Assembly (NCBI GenBank): GCA_008000375.1
Contig: SMOI01000226.1
Location: forward strand, 4,242 to 52,525
DNA: 48,284 nt
Origin: Poteriospumella lacustris
Taxonomy: Eukaryota > Sar > Chrysophyceae > Chromulinales > Dinobryaceae
Direction of reading: 5' to 3'
The notes beneath the pieces are model-generated. The model was given only the letters and a program-made list of their open reading frames with translations. It made no database searches and had not been told where the DNA came from. Of the stretch, positions 38,711-48,284 are shown one piece after another. The translations under genes were made by a program, and so were the position numbers. Position 1 is the first letter of the stretch, and the number at the start of each line of letters is the position of its first letter.

Positions 38711-38791
38711 CCTGCAGCCTGCAGCGTGTAGCCTGCAGCGTGTATGTAGCGTGCAGCGTGTAGCGTGTTGCGTGTAGCGTGTTGGACCCGT
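38711..38791. repeat. GTAGCGTGCAGC-type tandem repeat
   Basis: Imperfect 6-12-nt units of tgcagc, gcgtgtagc and gcgtgttg immediately after the phosphatase stop, in the 229-nt interval between two convergent genes. Confidence 0.8.
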
Positions 38792-38845
38792 GCAGACTAG
38801 AACCATAACGAGGCCGTTGACGGTGGGAAACAAACGAAACAGACT

Positions 38846-38851
38846 TTTATT
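38846..38851 (-). terminator. AATAAA poly(A) signal of the Cpn60 gene
   Basis: TTTATT on the plus strand reads AATAAA on the coding strand, 79 nt past the Cpn60 stop codon. Confidence 0.5.
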
Positions 38852-38929
38852 GTGTACAGAGGGTGCGAGGGCTTCTATCGGCGGCGACTAATGAGGAGAG
38901 GCGGAGGCGGGACTGATGCAGGGCGGCCG

Positions 38930-40732
<1,803 letters not shown>

Positions 40733-41183
40733 CTTCCTCGTCCTTCCTACAACGAGAGTCAAGAATGTCCTTTCTATTGTGGTTTTGCTCGCCACCCGTG
40801 GATGAGTTTGCAGCGTAGACCTGTGGCCCTCACGGAGAAGAATCCCGTCGAATCGAATCGCCGTCGCATCTTCTGTTGGTCCGGCGCTGCCGTCACTGCA
40901 CCGCCGAACTTCGAGAGAGGCTCGCTCGCCCCTCTGCCACTCCCTCTGTCGGTCCGTCATGTCTTCGCACCGACCCACGGGGTTGGTCTGGCTGGCTGCT
41001 CTGCCGCATTTGACCCGGCGCGTTTCTAGAAAATCGTCGTCGTCGTGCCTGACTCACTGTGGTCGTGGGTGGCACTGTAATAAGAATACTTAACTTCGGA
41101 AGGAAATGAGCGACGTCCTGTGCAGCGGCATAGTACAAAAAGGGTTGCTGTCGTAGGCTCACCAGAGCTGTAGATGCCTACGC
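40733..41183. promoter_or_regulatory. Cpn60 upstream region and 3' flank of the PH/AP2 gene
   Basis: 451 nt between two minus-strand genes: the promoter/5' leader of Cpn60 and the 3' flank of the next gene upstream. It has a (GTC)n patch near 41035-41046. No gene or copy of the initiator-like motif is seen. Confidence 0.5.
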
Positions 41184-44100
41184 CTAGGCGAAGAGCGACT
41201 TGACCGTCTCCATGAGCGCCGCCGAAGCAGCCGGATGCACCGTGCGGACGGTCACGCGAAGCGCGTTCGCCTGCACATTCATCTCGATCTTGGACATGCA
41301 GCCTACAGAAATGCTCTCTCCGGCGGGGTTCTTCGCGCCGGTGCGCAAGGAGCACGCGCCGTAGACGACGAACTCGGTGCTGTCAGGGAGGCCGTTGATG
41401 CGGCCGAAGCGAAGCGTCTGCAGCGCGAAAAAAATCGATCAGCGAGTGGAAGACGCGAGGACAGAACTGGTGCGGACTTACCGTGGACAGGGCGTTGTGA
41501 ATCTGCGACGGCACGACGGGGTACGAGGGGCGCAGCACCTGCTGCACCTCCTGGCCGGCCTGCGACAGGGCGTTCCAGCGGGTCTGGAAGTCCGCGGGAC
41601 TGAGCGTGGCCAGCGGCTCGTTGAAGGACGTCACCAAGATTGGGAAGGGAATGGTGTTGTTGCGCTTGCCCTGCAGCGTGTCGTTGTACTCGATGGTGAT
41701 CTGCGGGCCGGGCGCGGCGGGCTTCATGCACTCGGCCATGATCACCTGCTGCGCGCTGCCGAGGCCGGCGATGGTCTCCTGCACGGGCGTCACCTTCGAG
41801 CGCAACAAGCCGGCGGCGTCGTCCAGCGTCACCTTGAGCTCCGTGATGGATGCTGGGCTGGCGTTGGTGAAGCTCAGCGTCACGCGGGCCTGGCTACCGC
41901 GGACCTCGACCTTGGCGGCCACCTGCAGGGTGCCGTCGTTGTACACCGGTCCGCTGCCGGACCCCAACGCGCTCAGGAACCACGTGCGGTGCTGCTGGAC
42001 CTGCTGGGCCGTCAGGGGCGGCGCCAATCGAGGCGCATGCGCTCCACTGACAGACACGGCGCCAAAGTCGCCACCGAAGGGGTCCGAGCCGAACGGGTCC
42101 GAGCCGAAGGGGTCAGCGGAGGCGGCGTGGGCAGGAGCCGCCGGTTGCGGCGCTGGGGCGGAGACTGGCACCACGGGGGCATCGAACAAGTCGAGCAGGG
42201 CGTCTGTGGTCTTCTTCGGGGCAGGCGCGGGCGCGTGCGCGGCCGGGGCGGGGGCGCTGCGAGCGGGGGCCGAGTGCTCGCCGAACGGGTCCGCGTCGCC
42301 GAACGGGTCTGACGCGAATCCGCCCGCGGGAACAGCAGGCGCCGATGCCACTGGAGTGTGCGCAGACGCGCCGTTGTCGTCCATCTCCAACAGGTTGACG
42401 TCGCCGTCGTTGTAACCCTGTTCGCGGTCCTCCTCGGCGACGATGTGCAGTCCTCCGCCGTGCTCCTCCTGCGGCTGGCCCACGCCGCTCTTTCCCGCGT
42501 CGATCTCCTCCGCCGCGTTGTCCGCCAGCTCCAAGCGCATGTGCATGATGCTCATGAACTTCTCGATGTAGAACTCGATGGCGGTGGCGAGGCGGTGCGC
42601 TTCCTTCGTGCGGAAGGCGTACTCCATTCGCCGGCTGAACGACGAGTCGGCGAAGACGTTGACCATCAGCGCGTACTTGCCGCCGGGACACACCAGCGAC
42701 CACTTGTAGAAGTCCGTGTACACCCAGAAGTAGTGCTCGCGCATGGCGCTGTCCTTGGTGGAGAGGTCGGGGGCGGTCACGGCCACGCCCAGCGACGAGA
42801 CGTGCAGCTCGGTGCTGTAGTCGTTGGCGGGCAGGATGCCGACGGGGTCCGACTTCGGCTTCACCTTGAAGACGAGCTCCTCGTCGGGCAAGATCGCCAC
42901 GTCTTCGTCGACGGCGCGGGTCAGCAGCTTGAGCCAGCGCTGCACGTTCTCTTGCGACTCAGCGCAGAGCGTCCACTCTCGCTCGGTGGTGACGATGTCG
43001 AAGCAGTAGGGAGGGGTGTCGGGGTTGTCCTGCTTGTTCGAGCCGGGGCGGATGAAGGTCGCCTTGGACAGATCGACGATGTTGCGGTGGTTCTTCTCCG
43101 ACGTGTACATGGGGCACTCGGTGAAGTCGCTGTAGTAGACGAGGAAATGGCCCTGCGACGTCTTGTACAGCACGAAGTAGCGCTTGATCCAGCTCTTGTT
43201 GGTGCCGATACCGACGCCGCCCTGCTTCAACAGCCAGCCCTGGTGCATCACCACTTTGTGCCAGTGCTTCTTCACGTTGCGGTTCTCCGAGGGCACCACG
43301 CTGGGCTCCTTCGAGGCCAACACACCTGAAGACACGGACCCGCGGCGTGGCGCGATCTTGCCGCCGGGACGAACGACGATGCCATCCTGGTCGACGACAT
43401 CGATTTGGCCAACAGGAGCCTCCGGAGGCGGAACTTCTCCTGACAGAGTTTGTGCGGAGACGATCGGGCGGCCGTGCGTGCTGCCGAGCTTGACCTCGTC
43501 GGGCAGGCCGCAGCTGACCTTGTACGTGTTCCAGAAGTACTCGAAGGTGTGCTTCACGTCGCGGACGTAGTCCACGCCGAAGAAGACGGTTTCTCCTGAC
43601 TTCAACTGGACGCTGATGCCGCTGTCGCCCAGACGGCGATTGTCGTTGTCCTCGACGTCCCACTCGCTAATGTCGTCGTACGGGAGCTCCACGCGTGTGT
43701 CGCTGTGCTCGCCACGGGGCTTGAACACCAGGCAGTCGTCCGTGATCAGCAGGACGGAACCACCGCGGAACTGATTCGCGATGTTTGACGCGCCACGCAC
43801 GTTGATCAACGCGAACGTGTTGTAGCCCTCGTAGATGTGCTGCAGGGCGATCTGCAGGCGGCGTGACTCTCCCTGCGGACATGGGCGGTACGATCCCCGG
43901 TGCAAGTCCAAAGCTGTGTTTCGCATGTCGTGAAGAGTGGGAAGCTTCGATGCAGGAATGTACGATAAGTTGGGACGCTTTCTCTGAAAGGGCTTGGGCT
44001 TGTGAGCACCGGCGAACATGCCGATGTACATGGGTGACGGAATTTTCATGCCGCGATGAGACGAGGCGGCAGCGCTGAGGCGCAGCTTCATTTCTCCCTC

Positions 44101-44586
44101 GAACTCCACCGAGTTTTGAAGTGTGATGATGACGTAGTTCTCATCAGAGCGGAAGCTCATCTTGACCTCGGAATTGGCGTGGTCCCAAGCGATGGAGGTC
44201 ATCTGTAGACACATCAGATGATGACTTTGGCCAGAACCCAATGCGAATGGAGTACGGATGAGAAAAAGTTACCTCATGGTAAACGACGTCCAATGTCTTG
44301 CGAGAGGAGATTCCGACGTCTTCAACCAACTCAATGCCGCTTCCTTTGCAAGTGAGAGTGATAGGGCGTTTGGCGAACTTGCATTCGCCGAAGGTATCCA
44401 CGAAGTAACCCTGAGCAGAATGAAGCTCAGCCTTGAATGTGTGATCAAAGTGCTGCAAGTTTTTTTGAGCAATTGAAGTGGTTGGCTCGTCGCCCTATAC
44501 AAAAGACCGAATCAACCACCGTAAATAATGTGTCCGTTGATGCCGTAAATGATTGAACTCACCAGAGCCGATCCCTGATTTCCCAT
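41184..44586 (-). CDS. PH-domain protein with DPF motifs and a C-terminal alpha-adaptin appendage
   Basis: Exons in coding order: 44586..44563, 44452..44273, 44202..41482 and 41417..41184; all introns are phase 0, 1052 aa. The N-terminus MGNQGSAL has Gly2 and Ser6, a good N-myristoylation motif. Residues about 10-330 contain unrecognised beta-rich, possibly PH-like modules (TDDCLVFKPRGEHSDTRVELPYDDI). A clear PH domain follows (about 410-530; GWLLKQGG, SWIKRYFVLYK, WTLCAESQENVQRWLKLL). A Pro/Ala-rich segment (about 730-830) carries five DPFG motifs and LLDLFD, ligands of clathrin adaptors. The C-terminal 220 residues match the two-part AP-2 alpha appendage (VYNDGTLQVAAKVEVRG, then LSPADFQTRWNALSQAGQEV and the last exon's VGCMSKIEMNVQANALRVTVRT). 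No adaptin trunk is present. Likely an endocytic scaffold at the plasma membrane. Confidence 0.82.
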
Positions 44587-45137
44587 TTTAATCTGTAGCA
44601 AAGAGGTGCTCCCAGGTAAAAAGATCAACAGGTAGATGAAAAATAAGTTGTGATGCCCTGTTCGAAACACCGATAGCAATAAGGAGTTTGATCGTTCTCT
44701 ATTCTCTTCGGCGCACGCTGCGGTCACAAAAGATATCTCGCAGTGATAAGTCGGTACGACATTTTAGTTTCCAGGAATCCCTGGAAAGTGTTGTTGCGAG
44801 TGCGCCACCTGACCTCCTGCCCGCGTCAGTTGGTGACGTAAGTGCGTGTCGCAGGTGTGTCGTGACAGTTTTTGGATGGCGTTTGCTGTGCTCGAAACAA
44901 AAATAGGCAGAACCATGAACAGCCGACTTCGAACATCGATGCACTGCCTCCTAATGCACGACTGCTATCACAACTCTTTCTTTACCTTCAAGGTGCACGG
45001 ATTTATATATCCGAACGAAGTTGGTGTTCTTGAAGTGGGGGTCAATAGAAGTATATTTTAGGTGAGATATTCTGGCTTGCCATTTGGATCTATCCCACTG
45101 TTGCAACTCATATCTTCATTGTCTTGACGTCTTAGGA
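44587..45137. promoter_or_regulatory. Divergent intergenic region with CRE-like sites
   Basis: 551 nt between the PH/AP2 gene (-) and the first PT-repeat gene (+). It is AT-richer than DNA to the left. It contains TGACGTAA (44834-44841) and TGACGTC (45125-45131, just 7 nt before the ATG). Short frames here are not convincing. Confidence 0.45.
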
Positions 45138-45821
45138 ATGAACTTGTTTGTTATTTTCATCGCAGTAATCGCTCTTTTGTGCAGCACCTCAGATTTGTTG
45201 GTCAACGCTGCCGCGTAAGTCAAAGTCATCGTTTTCGTTCGTTCGCGATCCCAACTTTACTTACGAATTCTGTTGAATTGCAGACCTACCAGAGCACCTA
45301 CCAGAGCACCTACCAGAGTACCTACCATCAGACCTACCAGAGTACCTACCAGAACGCCCACCCGAGCACCCAGCAGACAACCTACAGTTAAGCCCACAGT
45401 CAAGCCAACTGCAAATCCTACATCTGCCCCCACTGCTTTGTAAGTTGTCGCGTTTCTTCCTCCTCGATCAAGGCCTTATTTGCATTTCAATCTATATAGC
45501 CCAACTTCTCATCCTACTGCCCATCCTACCTCCCATCCCACATCGCGCCCGACCGCGCGCCCCACCTCTCGCCCAACAGCTCGTCCTACCTCTCGTCCCA
45601 CCTCTCGTCCCAGCCCAAAGCCCTCTTCAGCAGCCTCTAAAGATGGAAGTGGTATCAGCAGTGGTGCCATTGCTGGCATTATCATCGGTGTTTTGGCCGC
45701 AATCGGCTTAGGTGTCGGTATCTACCAACACGTCAGCAACAAGGCCAGACAATCGTCCAAGCTTCTTCGGGAAGATACCGACCATGGCTTCGAAGATGAC
45801 GACGATGAAGACGAGTTGTAA
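45138..45821 (+). CDS. PT-repeat single-pass surface protein, copy 1
   Basis: Exons 45138..45214, 45284..45439 and 45500..45821, giving 184 aa; each intron is preceded by a two-nt partial codon. Exon 1 encodes a signal peptide (MNLFVIFIAVIALLCSTS). Exon 2 and the start of exon 3 encode Pro-Thr-x-x repeats (APTRAPTR..., then SHPTSRPTARPT...), a likely O-glycosylated stalk. Then come SSGAIAGIIIGVLAAIGLGVGIY (TM with small residues) and a cytoplasmic tail ending in an acidic run EDDDDEDEL. Such stalked proteins are common in stramenopiles. There is no folded ectodomain, so it may be a mucin-like coat protein. The paralogue at 46765-47365 has the same order. Confidence 0.85.
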
Positions 45822-45960
45822 TCGAATTTTCTCTATATTCCACGCTTGCACTCATTCTTTTCTAACACCCAAATAAGTACTTAACTACGATTATATTTTA
45901 CAAACAAGTGGCTATTCAAGTCTCACGTTTTGCAACTTTCAGTAGGTGGGGGTCATGGTC

Positions 45961-46139
45961 AGCTTTTGTCCATGACCGAAACAGACCGAAGAGCTCGGGA
46001 ACTGTTTCGGTTCATCTGAAGGCTTGGGTGAGAAAATGCAACGAAAGAGCTCTGAATCAAACGCTTTCTCACTCAAAACCGAAGATAAACCGAAGCAGTC
46101 GCGAAGCTCGTCGGTCTTTTTCGGTCATGGACAAAAGCT
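45961..46139. repeat. Foldback 1: inverted repeat with ~90-nt arms
   Basis: The sequence reads almost the same on both strands about a centre near 46050 (a gagctc). The outer 35 nt of the arms (agcttttgtccatgaccgaa... and its complement at 46105-46139) differ at two positions; the inner parts are more diverged. No coding capacity. It could be a MITE-like foldback element or a structured RNA. No target-site duplication is obvious. Confidence 0.8.
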
Positions 46140-46328
46140 TGTGCCATCTGACCGATCACAAAAGAAATATAAATGGATATAATGACTGGAGAATAGAGAA
46201 ATGAAAAATGGTCGTGTTTTTCAGGCATGAAAATCATTGAAATTGAGGGCATCCTCATTCCTCGTGTGTCGCGCGACACTGTTCGTTCGGTCTTCAACTC
46301 GTCACGGCAGACAGCAGCACATGAAATC

Positions 46329-46447
46329 CAATTGGCAAAGACCTTGTGCTGTCCATTGTGCAATATTCTAGTCAAAGATGGCTAAATGTCCTTCGAATCT
46401 TTGACTGGAATATTGCACAGTGGATAGTACAAGGTCTTTGCCTATTG
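46329..46447. ncRNA. Foldback 2: 51-bp hairpin with 17-nt loop, candidate hairpin RNA
   Basis: Arm 46329-46379 pairs with 46397-46447, leaving a 17-nt loop (46380-46396). Of 51 pairs, 46 are Watson-Crick. Four of the five others are G-T/T-G, which would be G.U wobbles if the plus strand is transcribed; the last is a T-T mismatch at 46333/46443. Long unbulged stems are typical of plant-like miRNA or hairpin-siRNA precursors, but a young DNA foldback would look the same. Transcription is not shown. Confidence 0.55.
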
Positions 46448-46512
46448 TTTTTCAAATGCATGCCGACGAACGTTCAGCCCTCGTCATCATCACTATTTGA
46501 TTTGCTATGTAA

Positions 46513-46611
46513 GTCGCCAGATAAGTATTGAATGCCTGTCGATGAATGATGTTGATCTTCGAATTGAGAATGCAACGACCATCGCCAGACATTCAGCACC
46601 TATCTGGCGAC
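46513..46611. repeat. Foldback 3: diverged inverted repeat
   Basis: Arm 46513-46544 (starts gtcgccagata) pairs with 46580-46611 (ends tatctggcgac). The outer 11 nt are perfect; inside, most differences are transitions. It is 66 nt from foldback 2. Confidence 0.65.
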
Positions 46612-46764
46612 CACAGAACCGAATGATGACAAACGGCGTACTTTGTTGTCAGAATACTTATTGCTAATTACATAATCCAAAACTCTGTCGGCGCTCGCTG
46701 AATGGTCGAGCTCGAAAGGAAACAAATGATAACCAAGAAATGCCATTGACTTCCTGCAGAAGAC

Positions 46765-47365
46765 TTACAGCTGTGTGTCATCTTCGTCGTCGTCCTCCAA
46801 CTTGTCGAACGCAGAAATGGCCTTCACGTTCGCGGCAGCTTCGTTCTTCATCTTCTTTTGGTAATAACTATAAGCGTAAATCAAGACACCAACACCAGCA
46901 AGAACACCAATAACGATGCCTGCAACTTGCCCACCGGACAGTCCGCTGGAAGAGCTGCTCGCTGGTTTGTTGGTTGGACGCGACGTAGGACGCGCCGAAG
47001 GTCGCGAGGTTGGGCGAGAAGTTGGGCGAGAAGTGGGCTTAGAGGTAGGGTGGCTCGTTGGAATTGATGTCGGCGCATAGGAAGGCTCTGGAGTAGGCTT
47101 CTGTGTGGGCTTTTGCGAGGGCTTTTGCGTGGGCTTCAGAGTTGGGCGTGCTGATGAAGGCTTCACGGTTGGCCTCTGTGAAGGCTTCATCGTTGGCTTC
47201 ATCGTTGGCTTCATAGAAGGTTTTTGCGTGGCACCATGGCTGTAGGAAAATATTATGAGCTGTGAGGTTGAGAGTCGAGTTCTGGTGGGAAAATTCAATC
47301 ATAAAATACCTCAGTATCGCCAAGCAAGAAATAATGACAGCGAACAGCAGAAGAGCAGCGTTCAT
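46765..47365 (-). CDS. PT-repeat single-pass surface protein, copy 2
   Basis: Exons in coding order: 47365..47310 and 47239..46765 (70-nt intron), 176 aa. Exon 1 gives a signal peptide (MNAALLLFAVIISCLAIL). The intron splits a codon just before the repeat region, as in copy 1. The stalk has two repeat types: Lys-containing (KPTMKPTMKPSQRPT, KPTQKPSQKPT) and then SKPTSRPTSRPT like copy 1. TM SGGQVAGIVIGVLAGVGVLIYAY follows and the tail ends LEDDDEDDTQL. Gene order is tail-to-tail with copy 1, with three foldbacks between. Copy 1 has one more intron within the PT repeat. Confidence 0.85.
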
Positions 47366-47601
47366 TTTAACGACACCAACAAAGAACTATTCCACGATGA
47401 AGAATTTTGACTGTGGGTCGCTTTCGTTTCCGAACGGAATAGATCTCGCCGCTCGGCGACTTGTGTCTGTTGGGCGACGGTGAGGTGCACAACGTGACGG
47501 CTGCCCGCTGCCCGCCGCTTGCAACGACGGCAAAGGACAGGTGTACAAGATCCTCCGATCGAGATATGCAATATGCCACAAGGAAGCGTGCGCGACGGAC
47601 T

Positions 47602-47614
47602 TGCCGTTTCAGTT
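47602..47614 (+). promoter_or_regulatory. TGCCGTTTCAGTT initiator-like element
   Basis: Variant of the recurring motif 208 nt upstream of the partial membrane-protein gene at 47810, in the divergent interval with PT-repeat copy 2. Confidence 0.35.
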
Positions 47615-47809
47615 AACAGTTCAAAGTCGACCACCATCGACCGTCGACGGCACAGCGGTGGGTTTCCACGTTGCCCTTCTTGCACCCATGTATGTAGTGC
47701 CGTAAATAGAAAAATATTGACAAAGCTGGGCACATTCATCAAGCTCCTATTGCCATTCGGCTGAAGATTCCCATTGCACCCCTCCTATTCGTTACAGAGA
47801 TTTTCTACC

Positions 47810-48284
47810 ATGGTTCCTTGTCTTCCACTGTCTAGTGCCGTTCTACTTAATGTCGCCTTCGCATCAACATTCGTTGGAGTGGTAAGTTTTATCCTCCATC
47901 ATTCGTTGCTTCATTCGGCTTATGTTGCCCAATTGCAATGTTTAGAACCTTTATCCGGCGTTGTCTGCTTTCTTCTCCGTTGGTCTGGGCCTGTCGCCGT
48001 TGAGCATGACCCAACTTGTTTTGATTTTTTGTCCACCGATCAGTTTCTCGGTGGCATTTTGGAAGAATTGCGCGGAGGGCAAGAATAATGGTAAGTTTAT
48101 TTCGCTTATGAACAGTCTCGGTGTGCACAGCTAAGGCCATTTTTCGCGTCTCCTGTTCGTTTGATTTTTCGTTGCAGCTGCTGCGCAGCTGCAGTTTGCT
48201 CGTCTGATCATGCTCTGGTGGATTCTCTGCGCCGGACTTTTGGCCTTTTGGACGAAGGGGGGTCCGTTGGTGATTCCGTCAGTG
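47810..48284 (+). CDS. Multi-pass membrane protein, 5' part only
   Basis: Exons 47810..47881, 47946..48090 and 48178.. past the window edge; introns of 64 and 87 nt are GT-AG and phases agree. ATG lies in accATGg. The translated part (108 aa) is mostly hydrophobic: a first segment (AVLLNVAFASTFVGVNLYPAL), a second (SMTQLVLIFCPPISFSVAFW) after a GLGLSPLS turn, a hydrophilic loop (KNCAEGKNNG), and a third TM (ARLIMLWWILCAGLLAFW). I do not recognise the family; transporter is possible. The remaining exons lie beyond 48284. The third exon has a second in-frame-type acceptor downstream (cgcag), so its first residues are uncertain. Confidence 0.65.

Noticed and set aside
44655-44675. Possible tRNA T-arm (gttcgaaacacc)
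   Set aside because: No acceptor, D or anticodon arms can be formed around it; no tRNA or rRNA was found anywhere in the window.
45284-45620. CRISPR-like or satellite repeat
   Set aside because: The 12-nt periodicity encodes in-frame Pro-Thr repeats in a spliced gene; there are no spacers.

Overview
This is nuclear DNA of a eukaryote, most likely a photosynthetic alga with a red-lineage complex plastid; I favour an ochrophyte stramenopile but cannot name the species. The strongest evidence is the plastid-type Cpn60 gene at 38930-40732. Its first exon encodes a secretory signal peptide whose predicted cleavage leaves Phe at +1 (AVA|FQS), followed by a basic transit-peptide-like stretch, as in ochrophyte, haptophyte and cryptophyte plastid preproteins. 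A LOV photoreceptor, MLO-like proteins, Pro-Thr repeat surface proteins and a TIR-like/kinesin-light-chain TPR protein fit such an organism. Introns are GT-AG and short, about 60-110 nt. Coding DNA is very GC-rich, so antisense frames stay open over long stretches and are mostly false.

Layout. 1-6.1 kb: full-size ABCG transporter (+) and a membrane-anchored putative glycosyltransferase (-). 6.3-13.3 kb: LOV protein (+) and a three-exon MLO-like protein with C-terminal EF-hands (-). 13.7-16.9 kb: glycosyltransferase with a C-terminal PAN/apple-like module (-), then an orphan gene (+) whose key residues resemble bacterial phosphothreonine lyases. 17.2-24.3 kb: an intronless second MLO-like gene (-), a GNQL-motif glycosyltransferase (+) and a RING1-type E3 ligase with a C-terminal RAWUL domain (+). 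24.6-34.2 kb: TPR protein (-), PLP-homeostasis protein (+), GT77-like glycosyltransferase (-) and TIR-like/TPR protein (+). 34.5-44.6 kb: FYVE-SYLF protein (-), longin R-SNARE with Asn at the zero layer (+), histidine phosphatase (+), plastid Cpn60 (-) and a myristoylation-motif/PH/DPF/alpha-adaptin-ear protein (-). 44.6-48.3 kb is visibly more AT-rich. It holds two tail-to-tail paralogous genes for signal peptide-PT repeat-TM-acidic tail proteins, three DNA foldbacks between them, and the 5' part of a multi-pass membrane protein.

There is no operon-like logic. Themes do recur: four putative Golgi-type glycosyltransferases, endomembrane trafficking (FYVE, SNARE, AP2 ear), and Ca2+/light/TIR-type sensing. 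A GGSCGTTTCANTTY element recurs 130-300 nt upstream of start codons, including an identical 17-mer ahead of two adjacent genes, and looks like a core-promoter/initiator motif. The best candidates for something undescribed are the phosphothreonine-lyase-like gene (15974-16915), the 51-bp hairpin at 46329-46447, and the PH/DPF/alpha-ear fusion (41184-44586). All family calls come from reading motifs by eye; no database search was run.
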